A stretch of 64,000 bases of DNA from Streptomyces ferrugineus (GCF_015160855.1 NZ_CP063373.1:1860001-1924000); one strand, 5' to 3'. Counted from the first letter of the stretch, positions 1-9,182 are shown. A program made the numbers and translations. Notes: generated from the sequence alone by a model not told the origin.

Positions 1-1707
1 CTCGCCTTCGTGGTCGGCTCCCGCCCGCACCTGATCACCCTGGCGGCCACCACCCCGTCCCCCTTCGGCCCGCAGCGCCACGGCCGCCCCTTCGACGCGC
101 CCGACAAGGACGAGACGCCCGACAGCGAGGGCGCTCCGGCCACCCGCATCGACCTCGAAGGGCTCGCCGACCGGATCGTGCCCTTCCCGGTCGAGGCCGC
201 CCGCTACAGCAACCTGCGGGCCGCCAAGGACGGCGTGCTGTGGCTGCGGCACCCCGTGCGCGGGGCCCTCGGCTCCTCGCGGGCCACGCCCGACGACCCC
301 GAGCCCAAGAACGAGCTGGAGCGCTACGACCTCGTCCAGCGGCGCGTGGAGCATCTCGCCGACGACGCCGACGACTTCGAGGTCAGCGGCGACGGCAAGC
401 GGGTGTTGCTGTGGACCGACGGCCGGCTCAAGGTGGTGCCGAGCGACCGTCGGGCCTCGGGCGACGAAGACAGCGACTCGAACATCACCGTCGACCTGAC
501 CCGCGTACGGCAGACGGTCGACCCCGCGGCCGAGTGGCGGCAGATGTTCGACGAGGCCGGCCGCATCATGCGCGACCACTTCTGGCGGCCGGACATGAGC
601 GGTGTGGACTGGACGGCCGTGCTGGACCGCTACCGGCCGCTGCTCGACCGGGTGGCCACCCATGACGACCTGATCGACCTGCTGTGGGAGGTCCAGGGCG
701 AGCTGGGCACCTCGCACGCCTACGTCACCCCGCGCGGCGGATACGGCAGCGGCGCCCGGCAGGGTCTGCTCGGCGCCGACATCTCCCGCCATCCGGACGG
801 CGGTTGGCGCATCGACCGCGTCCTGCCGTCGGAGACCTCCGACCCCGAGGCGCGGGCGCCGCTGGCCGCACCCGGGGTCGCGGTGCGGGTCGGGGACGCG
901 ATCGTGGCGGTGGCCGGGGTGCCGGTGGACCCGGTGGCCGGGCCCGGGCCGCTGCTCGTCGGCACGGCGGGCAAGGCGGTGGAACTGACCATCTCGCCGG
1001 CCGGGGGCGGGGACGTACGGCACGCGGTCGTCGTGCCGATCGCGGACGAGCAGCCGCTGCGCTACCACGCGTGGGTCGCGGACCGGCGGGCGTACGTCCA
1101 CGAGAAGTCCGGCGGGCGGCTCGGCTATCTGCACGTCCCGGACATGCAGGCGCCGGGGTGGGCCCAGATCCATCGCGACCTGCGGGTGGAGGTGGCGCGC
1201 GAGGGCCTCGTCGTGGACGTGCGGGAGAACGGGGGCGGGCACACCTCGCAGCTCGTGGTGGAGAAGCTGGCGCGGCGGATCGTGGGCTGGGAACTGCCGC
1301 GCGGGATGCGGCCGTACAGCTATCCGGTGGACGCTCCGCGTGGGCCGGTGGTGGCGGTGGCGAACGAGTTCTCCGGGTCCGACGGGGACATCGTCAACGC
1401 GGCGATCAAGGCGCTGGGGCTCGGGCCGGTCGTGGGGACGCGGACGTGGGGCGGAGTGGTCGGCATCGACAGTCGGTACCGGCTGGTCGACGGGACGCTG
1501 ATCACTCAGCCGAAGTACGCGATCTGGCTGGAGGGGTACGGCTGGGACGTGGAGAACCACGGGGTCGACCCGGACGTGGAGGTGGTCCAGCGCCCGCAGG
1601 ACTGGGTGGCGGGCCGGGACGCGCAGCTGGATGAGGCGGTGCGGCTGGCGTTGGCGGGGCTGGAGGAGCGCCCGGCGAAATCGGCCCCGCCGCTGCCGGA
1701 CCGGTGA
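1..1707 (+). CDS. Tricorn-type S41 peptidase, C-terminal part (5' end outside window)
   Basis: The frame is open at base 1, so this is the C-terminal 568 residues of a larger protein. Tricorn proteases are about 1050-1100 residues: beta-propellers, then a helical C1 domain, a PDZ domain and the S41 catalytic domain. They trim peptides left by the proteasome in the cytosol. The visible part has the Ser-His pair of the GTSHAY motif (codons at 712 and 715), a PDZ-like segment around 860-1020, the nucleophile in GSDGD (Ser codon at 1378), and the Glu in VENHGVDPD (1552). All four residues expected for the tricorn active site are present, so the protein looks active. A compound palindrome follows the stop and probably ends transcription. 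Confidence 0.88.
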   Translation, partial: LAFVVGSRPHLITLAATTPSPFGPQRHGRPFDAPDKDETPDSEGAPATRIDLEGLADRIVPFPVEAARYSNLRAAKDGVLWLRHPVRGALGSSRATPDDPEPKNELERYDLVQRRVEHLADDADDFEVSGDGKRVLLWTDGRLKVVPSDRRASGDEDSDSNITVDLTRVRQTVDPAAEWRQMFDEAGRIMRDHFWRPDMSGVDWTAVLDRYRPLLDRVATHDDLIDLLWEVQGELGTSHAYVTPRGGYGSGARQGLLGADISRHPDGGWRIDRVLPSETSDPEARAPLAAPGVAVRVGDAIVAVAGVPVDPVAGPGPLLVGTAGKAVELTISPAGGGDVRHAVVVPIADEQPLRYHAWVADRRAYVHEKSGGRLGYLHVPDMQAPGWAQIHRDLRVEVAREGLVVDVRENGGGHTSQLVVEKLARRIVGWELPRGMRPYSYPVDAPRGPVVAVANEFSGSDGDIVNAAIKALGLGPVVGTRTWGGVVGIDSRYRLVDGTLITQPKYAIWLEGYGWDVENHGVDPDVEVVQRPQDWVAGRDAQLDEAVRLALAGLEERPAKSAPPLPDR

Positions 1708-1715
1708 CCTGCCTT

Positions 1716-1933
1716 TCGCCCCCGCCGCCCCTACCCATTCCCGTCCCCTGGGGGCCTGCGGCCCCCAGACCCCCGCTCCGGCCCTGAAGGGGCCTTGTCC
1801 TCAAACGCCGGACGGGCTGAAAATCCAGCCCCTCCGGCGTTTGAGGAGCGGGGGTCCAGGGGGCGGAGCCCCCTGGCGGGGTCGAAGGGGCGGAGCCCCT
1901 GGGGACGGGAATGGGTAGGGGCGGCGGGGGCGA
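1716..1933. repeat. Compound intergenic palindrome (REP-like family, full-length copy)
   Basis: This element has nested inverted repeats. The outer arms (about 1716-1748 and 1901-1933) are complementary over more than 30 bases and contain CCCCTACCCATTCCCGTCCC and its complement. Inside are smaller G/C palindromes and a strong central hairpin at 1798-1846 built on CCGGCGTTTGAGGA. Related copies lie at 10534-10672 and 20932-21180, with short fragments at 50757-50787 and 51589-51606. All five are intergenic. The role is unknown; transcription termination or mRNA-end protection is plausible. Confidence 0.85.
1798..1846. terminator. Long central hairpin, probable terminator
   Basis: TCCTCAAACGCCGGA at 1798-1812 pairs with TCCGGCGTTTGAGGA ending near 1846. 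The stem is extended by GGGCTG/CAGCCC around a short A-rich loop, giving roughly 21 paired bases with one mismatch. No T-run follows, which is common for Streptomyces terminators. It lies between the tricorn-type gene and the HIT gene on the same strand. Confidence 0.6.
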
Positions 1934-1997
1934 GGAAGACACATGCCCGGCGATAGCATGCCCCCTGAGAGATCAACCGGCGTGAGGAGGCACACGC

Positions 1998-2351
1998 ATG
2001 GCAGGGGAACCGCAGGACGACTGCCTGTTCTGCAAGATTGTCGGAGGGCACGTGCCGGCGACGATCGTGCGGGAGACGGACACGACCGTCGCGTTCCGGG
2101 ACATAAACCCCCAGGCACCCACCCACGTCCTGGTGATCCCCAAGGCCCACTACCCGGACGCCGCCGCCCTCGCCGCCGGCGACCCCACCCTCGCCGCGGA
2201 CGTCCTGCGAGAGGCGCAGTCCGTCGCCGACGAGGACAAGCTGGAGAGCTACCGCATCGTCTTCAACACCGGCCCCGGCGCCGGCCAGACCGTCTTCCAC
2301 GCGCACGCCCACATCCTCGGCGGCCGTGGCATGCAGTGGCCCCCTGGCTAG
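1998..2351 (+). CDS. HIT-family (histidine triad) nucleotide-binding protein
   Basis: This is a 117-residue cytosolic protein of the HinT branch, which hydrolyses adenosine 5'-phosphoramidates and related nucleotide conjugates. The N-terminus has CLFCKI, a Cys pair often seen in HIT proteins, and the C-terminus has the triad HAHAHILGG with the catalytic histidines, followed by the typical GMQWPPG end. The start is set by GAGGAG about 8 bases upstream. A possible -10 box TAGCAT lies at 1954-1959. It is 12 bases upstream of rnz and probably cotranscribed with it. The length is normal for the family. Confidence 0.92.
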   Translation: MAGEPQDDCLFCKIVGGHVPATIVRETDTTVAFRDINPQAPTHVLVIPKAHYPDAAALAAGDPTLAADVLREAQSVADEDKLESYRIVFNTGPGAGQTVFHAHAHILGGRGMQWPPG

Positions 2352-2363
2352 GGCGAAGCCGTC

Positions 2364-3269
2364 GTGTCCGTACGTGAGTTGGTCGTCCTGGGGACGGCGA
2401 GCCAGGTCCCCACCCGGCACCGGAACCACAACGGGTACCTGCTGCGCTGGGACGGGGAGGGCATCCTCTTCGACCCGGGCGAGGGCACCCAGCGGCAGAT
2501 GCTGCGTGCCGGGGTCGCCGCCCACGACCTGAACCGGATCTGTGTCACCCACTTCCACGGCGACCACTCCCTCGGACTCGCCGGGGTCATCCAGCGGATC
2601 AACCTCGACAAGGTCCCGCACCCCGTCACCGCGCACTACCCGCGCTCCGGCCAGCGCTTCTTCGACCGGCTGCGGTACGCCACCGCCTACCGCGAGACCG
2701 TCGACCTCGCGCAGGACCCGATCAACATCGACGGCGTCATCGCCGACACCGGTGGCTACACGCTCCACGCCGCCCGGCTCTCGCACCCCGTCGAGTCGTA
2801 CGGCTATCGCCTCGTCGAGCCCGACGGCCGCCGCATGCTGCCCGAACGGCTCGCCGCGCACGGCATCCAGGGGCCCGACGTCGGACGGCTCCAGCGGGCG
2901 GGGACGCTCGGCGGGGTCTCGCTCGACGACGTGAGCGAGATCCGGCGCGGGCAGCGGTTCGCGTTCGTCATGGACACCCGGCTGTGCGACGGGGTGTACA
3001 CCCTCGCCGACGGCTGCGACATGCTCGTCATCGAGTCCACCTTCCTCGACGAGGACGGCGGACTCGCCGCCGAGCACGGCCATCTGACCGCCGGTCAGGC
3101 CGCCCGCGTCGCCCTCGATTGCGGCGTACGGCATCTCGTGCTCACCCACTTCAGCCAGCGCTACACCGACCCCGACGAGTTCGAGCGGCAGGCACGGGAC
3201 GCCGGCTTCGCGGGGGAGCTGACGGTGGCGCACGACCTGCTGCGGGTGCCGGTTCCGAAACGTCGGTAA
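2364..3269 (+). CDS. rnz: Ribonuclease Z (tRNA 3'-end endonuclease)
   Basis: This 301-residue metallo-beta-lactamase-fold enzyme removes 3' trailers from pre-tRNAs that lack an encoded CCA. The metal motif [10 protein letters not shown] is at residues 62-71 (His63, His65, Asp67, His68). Later ligands are in SHPVESYGY, in [10 protein letters not shown] (the HxH motif) and in VLTHFSQRY. The GTG start lies 12 bases after the HIT stop with only a weak ribosome-binding site, which suggests translational coupling. The length is normal for bacterial RNase Z. Confidence 0.93.
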   Translation: MSVRELVVLGTASQVPTRHRNHNGYLLRWDGEGILFDPGEGTQRQMLRAGVAAHDLNRICVTHFHGDHSLGLAGVIQRINLDKVPHPVTAHYPRSGQRFFDRLRYATAYRETVDLAQDPINIDGVIADTGGYTLHAARLSHPVESYGYRLVEPDGRRMLPERLAAHGIQGPDVGRLQRAGTLGGVSLDDVSEIRRGQRFAFVMDTRLCDGVYTLADGCDMLVIESTFLDEDGGLAAEHGHLTAGQAARVALDCGVRHLVLTHFSQRYTDPDEFERQARDAGFAGELTVAHDLLRVPVPKRR

Positions 3270-3277
3270 TACCGCCG

Positions 3278-3283
3278 TACGAT
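3278..3283 (+). promoter_or_regulatory. -10 box TACGAT, predicted leaderless start
   Basis: TACGAT ends 6 bases before the ATG at 3290, and no ribosome-binding site precedes that ATG. This spacing puts the transcription start at or next to the A of ATG, so the deaminase could be made from a leaderless mRNA. Confidence 0.5.
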
Positions 3284-3289
3284 GCTTTG

Positions 3290-4282
3290 ATGTCCCTCCC
3301 GAAAGCAGAACTGCACCTCCATATCGAAGGCACCCTCGAACCCGAGCTGGCCTTCGAACTGGCCGCCCGCAACGGCGTCACGCTGCCGTACGGCGACACC
3401 GACGAACTGCGCGAGGCCTACCGGTTCGAGGATCTGCAGTCCTTCCTGAACCTGTACTACGAGCTCATGGCCGTCCTGCGCACCGAGCGGGACTTCGCGG
3501 ATCTCACGAACGCCTATCTCGCCCGCGCCGCCGCCCAGGGTGTGCGGCACGCGGAGATCTTCTTCGACCCGCAGGCGCACACCAAGCGGGGCCTCGAGCT
3601 GGGCACGGTCGTCGAGGGGCTGTGGCGGGCGCTGGAGCGGAGCGAGGCCGAGCACGGGGTGTCGACCCGGCTCATCATGTGCTTCCTGCGCGACGACCCC
3701 GCCGAGTCGGCCATGGAGACGCTGCGCGCCGCCGAGCCGTACCTCGACCGGATCGTCGGCATCGGCCTCGACTCCGCCGAGGTCGGGCACCCGCCGGTGA
3801 AGTTCCGCGAGGTGTACGAGGCGGCGGCCGCGCTCGGGCTGCGGCGCGTCGCGCACGCCGGCGAGGAGGGGCCGCCCGCCTACATCACCGAGGCCCTGGA
3901 CGTCCTGGGCGTCGAGCGGGTCGACCACGGGCTGCGCTGTGTGGAGGACGCGGACCTGGTGGAGCGGCTGGTGCGGGAGCGGGTGCCGCTGACCCTGTGC
4001 CCGCTGTCGAACGTCCGGCTGCGGACCGTCGACACCCTCGCCGGCCATCCGCTGCCCGCGATGCTCGACGCCGGCCTGATGTGCACGGTCAACTCCGACG
4101 ACCCGGCCTACTTCGGCGGATACGCCGGCGACAACTTCGACGCGGTGCGCGAGGCCCTCGGGCTGACCGACGAACGCCTCCGGGAGCTCGCCCGCAACTC
4201 GTTCCTCGCCTCCTTCCTGGAGGACGACGAGGAGCTGCGGGCGCGGTATCTGGCCGAGGTGGAGGGCTACGAGTTCACGTAG
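3290..4282 (+). CDS. Adenine/adenosine deaminase family protein (adenine deaminase-like)
   Basis: This 330-residue TIM-barrel amidohydrolase deaminates a 6-aminopurine in purine salvage. The zinc motif HLHIEG is near residue 9, HAGEE and the DHGLR segment are in the middle, and NSDDPAYFGG is near the end. The pattern HIEGTLEPE, FFDPQAHT, VGLDSAEVGHPPVKF and HAGEEGPPAYI matches the Pseudomonas PA0148-type branch, which was shown to deaminate adenine rather than adenosine. Adenine is therefore the more likely substrate, although automatic annotation would say adenosine deaminase. The ATG at 3290 was chosen because the conserved LPKAELHLH begins at residue 3. Its last 8 bases overlap the convergent MFS gene. 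Confidence 0.88.
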   Translation: MSLPKAELHLHIEGTLEPELAFELAARNGVTLPYGDTDELREAYRFEDLQSFLNLYYELMAVLRTERDFADLTNAYLARAAAQGVRHAEIFFDPQAHTKRGLELGTVVEGLWRALERSEAEHGVSTRLIMCFLRDDPAESAMETLRAAEPYLDRIVGIGLDSAEVGHPPVKFREVYEAAAALGLRRVAHAGEEGPPAYITEALDVLGVERVDHGLRCVEDADLVERLVRERVPLTLCPLSNVRLRTVDTLAGHPLPAMLDAGLMCTVNSDDPAYFGGYAGDNFDAVREALGLTDERLRELARNSFLASFLEDDEELRARYLAEVEGYEFT

Positions 4283-5612
4283 CCGGGGCCAGGCGCCCGG
4301 GTGCGGCCGGGGTGGCCTCGGCGGTGTCCAGCGGGATCTCGACGACCTCCATGACCTCCATGGCCGCCACGGGCTCGACGATGTCGACGGTGGCCCGGGA
4401 GTGCCTGCCGAGTGCCACCGCCGTCATCGGCACGGCGATCAGCAGCAGCCCGGCCGCCAGCACCGCGCCCATGACCGGGAACCCGGCCTGCGCCGACACC
4501 AGGCTCCCGGCGAGCGGGCCCGCCGCCGTGCCCAGCGACGACGCCGAGCCGACCAGCACCGCCCAGCGGCCGCGCGGGTCGAGGGAGGCGGCCAGGCCGA
4601 TGACGTACGACAGGACGATCGGGTAGAGCGTGTTCCAGGCGATCTCGCCGGTCGCGAAGCTCGTCAGGTCGGTCGCGGAGGCGCTGAGCACGATGCAGGC
4701 CGCTATCAGGACCGTTCCGCCGCCGATGGGCAGCGCGCGGCCGAGGCGCGGGCCGAGCGCGCCGGCCCCGGTCACGCCGAGCAGCCCGGCGCCGAGCCCC
4801 ACCGCGAACACCGCGCCGACCGTGGCCTCGGTCAGCTGCGCCTGCGTCAGGCCGATGCGGCCGCTGACGCCCCAGAGGGAGTTCTGGGCGAGGGACCAGC
4901 ACAGCATGCAGGCGGCGAGGGTCATGCCGGGGCGGCGGTGGGGAAGCCGGGTGGCGGCGCGGGCCGCCTGCGGATGCGGGGCGGTGCCCGACGGCAGCCG
5001 GCCCGTCGTCGGCCATACGACGAGTGCGGTGAGGGCGATCGCGGCCAGCGGCTGGCCGTGGCCCGGCCCGAGGTGCGGCACGGTCAGATAGGCCGTGCCC
5101 GCGAGGGCGGAGACGCTGAGCAGGCCGGCCGTGGTGACCCGGTGCGGATCGGGCTGGGCGGCGATGCGGGTGGCGGCGACCGCGGTGGCCGTACCGGATC
5201 CGAAGCCGCCGATCAGCACGCCGAGGACGACGGCCGGTACGGAGTGCGCCAGGGCCGCGCCGCCGTAGCCGAGCAGGGCCAGGGTGAGGCCGATCCGGGC
5301 CAGCCTGCGGGCGCCGACGCGCTCGACGCGCGATGCCAGCAGGAAGCCCGCGGCGGCCGACCCCAGCAGCAGCGCGCTGCCGACGGCGCCCGCCCGGGTG
5401 GGGGAGAGCGGAAGTCCTGAGTCGAGCCTGCCGACGACGGTCGGCAGCAGATACGGGGCGAGGTACCCGGCCGTGAAAAGGGCGACGAGGGGCCAGGGGG
5501 TGGTGCGGGGGGCGAACACGGGCGTTCCCAGGGCATGCGAAAGGAGCGGCACAAAAAAGGGGGAGGGGCGCAGGCCGTCGATGGACAGGAACGCGCGAAG
5601 AATTTGTATCAA
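4275..5612 (-). CDS. MFS transporter
   Basis: This is an integral membrane protein of up to 445 residues with about 12 hydrophobic segments, of the major facilitator superfamily. The substrate cannot be read from the sequence. The longest frame opens with TTG at 5612. A GTG at 5519, with GGGAA about 8 bases upstream, gives a 414-residue product that begins just before the first membrane helix and may be the true start. The gene converges on the deaminase gene with an 8-base overlap of the 3' ends, and the IclR gene lies upstream on the same strand. Efflux is a guess only. Confidence 0.8.
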   Translation of the reverse strand: MIQILRAFLSIDGLRPSPFFVPLLSHALGTPVFAPRTTPWPLVALFTAGYLAPYLLPTVVGRLDSGLPLSPTRAGAVGSALLLGSAAAGFLLASRVERVGARRLARIGLTLALLGYGGAALAHSVPAVVLGVLIGGFGSGTATAVAATRIAAQPDPHRVTTAGLLSVSALAGTAYLTVPHLGPGHGQPLAAIALTALVVWPTTGRLPSGTAPHPQAARAATRLPHRRPGMTLAACMLCWSLAQNSLWGVSGRIGLTQAQLTEATVGAVFAVGLGAGLLGVTGAGALGPRLGRALPIGGGTVLIAACIVLSASATDLTSFATGEIAWNTLYPIVLSYVIGLAASLDPRGRWAVLVGSASSLGTAAGPLAGSLVSAQAGFPVMGAVLAAGLLLIAVPMTAVALGRHSRATVDIVEPVAAMEVMEVVEIPLDTAEATPAAPGRLAPAT

Positions 5613-5731
5613 GTCAGGGGAGGCGCGAAGAAGGGGAGATGGTGTGATCTAAGGCACGTTCTGTTTGGGGTGGGGAAAGAGGGGTAGCAGAGATCGCTCC
5701 CGGTCGGTCCGGTTGGCCTCCGCAGGTGTTC

Positions 5732-6517
5732 TCACCTGCGCCAGTGCACCGCCCCGGCCCCGCCGGGAACCGTCGCCTCGATCTTCGCCCTGATCTCCCG
5801 CATCACCGCGACAATCCGCTCCTCGTGCTCCGCCGACAGCCGGGCCACCGGCACCGAGCAGCTGATCGCGTCCTGGGCCGGGGAGTCGTAGCGCAGCGCG
5901 AAGCCGAAGCCGACGATGCCGAGGACGCCCTCCTCGCGGTCGACCGACCAGCCGCGCGCCCGCACTTCGGCGAGGTCCGCGGCGAGGGCGGCGCGGGTGG
6001 TGTGGGAGTTGGGGGTGAGGGCCTGGTACGGGCCCTCGGGGAGCTCGGCGTCGGGGCGTTCGGCGAGCAGCGCCTTGCCCAGGGCGCCGACGTGCGCGGG
6101 GAGGCGCCGGCCGACGCGGCTGATCGTCCTGAGGTATTCGTGCGACTCGCGCGTCGCCAGATACGCCACGTCCCGGCCGTCCAGCCGCGCCATGTGGATC
6201 GTCTCGCCCAGCGCGTCGGAGGCCTCGTCGAGATAGGGGCGTACGAGGCGCACGCGCGGGTCGGAGTCGAGGTAGCCGGTGCCGGTGAGCAGGGCGTGGA
6301 TGCCGATGCCGTAGAGGGAACCGGTGACGTCGGTGCGGACCCAGCCGCGCGAGATCAGGGTCTGGAGCAGCGCGTACATCGAGCTGCGCGGCACCTCCAG
6401 CTCGTCCGCCAGTTCCTGGAGGCGTGCGGGGCGGTCGCCGCGCGCGGCGAGGAGCTCCAGCAGCTCGACCGTGCGCGCCGCCGACTTCACCTCGCGGACG
6501 CCGCCTGTCTCTGACAT
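5732..6517 (-). CDS. IclR-family transcriptional regulator
   Basis: This 261-residue regulator has an N-terminal winged helix-turn-helix (residues about 12-70, with ELEVPRSSMYALLQTL as the recognition region) and a C-terminal IclR effector-binding domain. It is transcribed divergently from the glucarate-dehydratase-like gene with 123 bases between the starts. It therefore probably controls that gene, and perhaps itself, in response to a sugar acid. The ATG at 6517 has no ribosome-binding site, but TACGAT lies 6 bases upstream, so a leaderless transcript is likely. The length is normal for the family. Confidence 0.9.
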   Translation of the reverse strand: MSETGGVREVKSAARTVELLELLAARGDRPARLQELADELEVPRSSMYALLQTLISRGWVRTDVTGSLYGIGIHALLTGTGYLDSDPRVRLVRPYLDEASDALGETIHMARLDGRDVAYLATRESHEYLRTISRVGRRLPAHVGALGKALLAERPDAELPEGPYQALTPNSHTTRAALAADLAEVRARGWSVDREEGVLGIVGFGFALRYDSPAQDAISCSVPVARLSAEHEERIVAVMREIRAKIEATVPGGAGAVHWRR

Positions 6518-6640
6518 GGGCCGATCGTAAACGGACGGACCGTGGCATTGACGGTCACGGTTCGCGTATCTAATCTCCATTTTCATACATGACTGATGTC
6601 TACATGGGGAGATGGATTCGATCTCGTGGGAGCCGCATCT
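6518..6640. promoter_or_regulatory. Divergent control region between iclR-type and dehydratase genes
   Basis: This region is AT-richer than its surroundings. The leftward -10 box TACGAT reads on the minus strand at 6524-6529. The segment 6585-6610 contains ACAT-N5-ATGT and repeated TACATG words, which could be an IclR operator. The operator is inference from position and weak symmetry only. Confidence 0.45.
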
Positions 6641-7930
6641 GTGAACCTCACCATCACCGACGTACGCCTGACCCCGATCCTGGTCGCCGACCCGCCCCTG
6701 CTGAACACCCAGGGCGTCCACCAGCCGTACACGCCCCGGCTGATCGTGGAGGTGGAGACGGCGGGCGGGATCGTCGGCGTCGGTGAGACCTACGGCGACA
6801 CCAAGTACCTGGAGCTGGCGCGGCCGTTCGCGCGGAAGCTGGTGGGACGTCAGGTCGGCGACCTGAACGGGCTGTTCGTCGTCGCCGACGACGTGGCCGT
6901 CGACCGGTCCCGGGTCTCGGGCCAGGTCGACGTCGGCGGACTGCGCGGCGTCCAGACCGCCGACAAACTGCGGCTGTCCGTCGTCTCCGGCTTCGAGGTC
7001 GCCTGCCTCGACGCCCTCGGCAAGGCGCTCGGGCTGCCGGTGCACGCGCTGCTCGGCGGCAAGGTGCGCGACGCCGTCGAGTACAGCGCGTACCTGTTCT
7101 ACAAGTGGGCCGACCATCCCGAGGGCGTGCGCGCGGAGAAGGACGACTGGGGTGCCGCCGTCGACCCGGACGGGGTCGTCGAGCAGGCGCGGAGGTTCAC
7201 CGAGCGGTACGGCTTCACCTCCTTCAAGCTCAAGGGCGGGGTCTTCCCGCCGGACGAGGAGATCGCGGCCGTCCGGGCGCTTGCGAAGGCCTTCCCCGGG
7301 CATCCGCTGCGCCTCGACCCCAACGGGGCCTGGTCCGTTCAGACCTCGCTGAAGGTGGCGCGGGAACTCGGGGACGTCCTGGAGTACCTGGAGGACCCGA
7401 CCCTCGGCACGGCCGGCATGGCGGAGGTGGCCGCGCGGGCCGGGGTGCCGCTGGCGACCAACATGTGCGTGACGACGTTCGCCGAGATCAAGGAGGCGTT
7501 CACCAAGGACGCCGTGCAGGTGGTGCTCTCCGACCACCACTACTGGGGCGGGCTGCGCAACACCCAGCAACTGGCCGCGATCTGCCGCGCCTTCGGCGTC
7601 GGGGTGTCCATGCACTCCAACACCCACCTCGGCATCTCCCTGGCCGCGATGACCCACGTGGCGTCGACCGTGCCGAACCTGCACCACGCCTGCGACTCCC
7701 ACTACCCCTGGCAGTCCGAGGACGTCCTCACCGAGCGCCTCGCCTTCGACGCCGGCAAGGTCGCCGTGCCGGACGCGCCCGGCCTCGGCGTGGAACTCGA
7801 CCACGATCGGCTACGGCCACTGCACCAGCGGTGGCTGGATGACGACGGTGCGCTGCGGGACCGCGACGACGCCGCGGCGATGCGGGTCGCCGAGCCGGAG
7901 TGGGTCACGCCTGCGGTGCCTCGCTGGTAG
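6641..7930 (+). CDS. gudD: Glucarate dehydratase-like enolase-superfamily enzyme
   Basis: This is a 429-residue acid-sugar dehydratase; the family converts D-glucarate (or L-idarate) to 5-keto-4-deoxyglucarate. The expected active-site pieces are in order: KLKGG (Lys-x-Lys base), LDPNG (metal Asp), YLEDP (metal Glu), TNMCV (metal Asn), SDHHYWGG and HSNTHLG (catalytic His). The GTG at 6641 has GGGAG about 8 bases upstream, and the protein then begins with the typical VNLTITDVRLTPI. The next gene is a PfkB sugar kinase. In this pathway a kinase would act later, but no keto-deoxyglucarate aldolase is present here. Galactarate or another aldarate is possible as substrate. Confidence 0.85.
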   Translation: MNLTITDVRLTPILVADPPLLNTQGVHQPYTPRLIVEVETAGGIVGVGETYGDTKYLELARPFARKLVGRQVGDLNGLFVVADDVAVDRSRVSGQVDVGGLRGVQTADKLRLSVVSGFEVACLDALGKALGLPVHALLGGKVRDAVEYSAYLFYKWADHPEGVRAEKDDWGAAVDPDGVVEQARRFTERYGFTSFKLKGGVFPPDEEIAAVRALAKAFPGHPLRLDPNGAWSVQTSLKVARELGDVLEYLEDPTLGTAGMAEVAARAGVPLATNMCVTTFAEIKEAFTKDAVQVVLSDHHYWGGLRNTQQLAAICRAFGVGVSMHSNTHLGISLAAMTHVASTVPNLHHACDSHYPWQSEDVLTERLAFDAGKVAVPDAPGLGVELDHDRLRPLHQRWLDDDGALRDRDDAAAMRVAEPEWVTPAVPRW

Positions 7931-8019
7931 CCCCGCAGGGGGATCGAGGAAGATCGCGGTGGCGTTGTCAGTGGCGTGGTGCACACTGGCCAGATCAGCA
8001 CCACGTCAGGGAGCGCACC

Positions 8020-9177
8020 GTGACCACGCCCACCGCGCCCACCGGAAAGGGACCCTCGCCGCAGGGGCCGTCGGCCATGGCGGCGGGGCCGCACCGCCGG
8101 ACCCGGGTCGACCCGCTCGCCCGTCTGCGCGGGCCCGCCGACCCGCCCTGGGACGTGTACCTCACGGGCACGGTCTTCCTGGACATCATCTTCACCGGCC
8201 TCGACTCGGCGCCGGTGCGCGGCACGGAGTCCTGGGCGCGCGGCATGGGCTCCAGTCCCGGCGGCGTCGCCAACATGGCCACCGCCCTGGCCCGCCTCGG
8301 TCTGAAGACCTCGCTCGCGGCGGCCTTCGGCGACGACCACTACGGCGACTACTGCTGGGACGCGCTGGAGAAGGGCGAGGGCATCGACCTGTCACCGTCG
8401 CGCACGGTGCCGGGCTGGCACTCGCCGGTGACGGTCTCGATGGCGTACGAGGGAGAGCGCACCATGGTCTCCCACGGCCATGAGCCGCCCCCGGAGGAGC
8501 CCGCGCCGGACTGCCCGCCGCGCGCGCGTGCCGCCGTGGCCTCCCTGGTGCCGGGCACCCGAGCCCCCTGGATCGCACAGGCCGCCGGCAAGGGCGCCCG
8601 GATCTTCGGCGACGTCGGCTGGGACGACACCGGGGCGTGGGATCTGGCGGGGCTGGCGGACCTGGAGCACTGCGAGGCGTTCCTGCCGAACGCGCAGGAG
8701 GCGATGCGGTACACCGGCACCGAGTGCCCTCGCGAGGCGGCCCACGCCCTGACCGAGCACGTCCCGCTGGCGGTCGTCACCCTCGGCGCGGAGGGCGCGT
8801 ACGCCGTGGACGGCAGAACCGGGGAGACGGCGGTCGTCCCCGCCATCGCCGTCGAGGCCCTCGACCCCACCGGTGCCGGTGACGTCTTCGTCGCCGGCTT
8901 CGTCACTGGCACGCTGGCCGACTGGCCGCTGGCCGACCGGCTGGCCTTCGCGGGCCTGACCGCCGCGCTGTCGGTCCAGGAGTTCGGGGGGTCCCTGTCC
9001 GCCCCCGGCTGGGCGGAGATCGGCGCCTGGTGGCGCCGGGTCAAGTCCCTCGACCGACAGGACCCCGAGGCGCTGCGCCGGTACGCGTTCCTGGCGGACC
9101 TGGTGCCGGAGGAGGCGGCGAGCCCTTGGCCGCTGCGGCGGGCGGTGCCGACGATCGGGTTCCGCAGATCGGCGTGA
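8020..9177 (+). CDS. PfkB-family carbohydrate kinase
   Basis: This is a 385-residue ribokinase-fold kinase. The N-terminal PfkB signature region is GGVANMATALARLG, and the C-terminal ATP/anion-hole motif DPTGAGDVF carries the catalytic Asp. The GTG at 8020 follows AGGGAG at the usual distance. About 45 residues precede the first beta-strand (WDVYLTGTVFLD), longer than most relatives, so a later start is possible. The substrate is not evident; the neighbouring sugar-acid dehydratase hints at a sugar or sugar acid. It converges with a VOC-protein gene. Confidence 0.87.
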   Translation: MTTPTAPTGKGPSPQGPSAMAAGPHRRTRVDPLARLRGPADPPWDVYLTGTVFLDIIFTGLDSAPVRGTESWARGMGSSPGGVANMATALARLGLKTSLAAAFGDDHYGDYCWDALEKGEGIDLSPSRTVPGWHSPVTVSMAYEGERTMVSHGHEPPPEEPAPDCPPRARAAVASLVPGTRAPWIAQAAGKGARIFGDVGWDDTGAWDLAGLADLEHCEAFLPNAQEAMRYTGTECPREAAHALTEHVPLAVVTLGAEGAYAVDGRTGETAVVPAIAVEALDPTGAGDVFVAGFVTGTLADWPLADRLAFAGLTAALSVQEFGGSLSAPGWAEIGAWWRRVKSLDRQDPEALRRYAFLADLVPEEAASPWPLRRAVPTIGFRRSA

Positions 9178-9182
9178 CGGGT

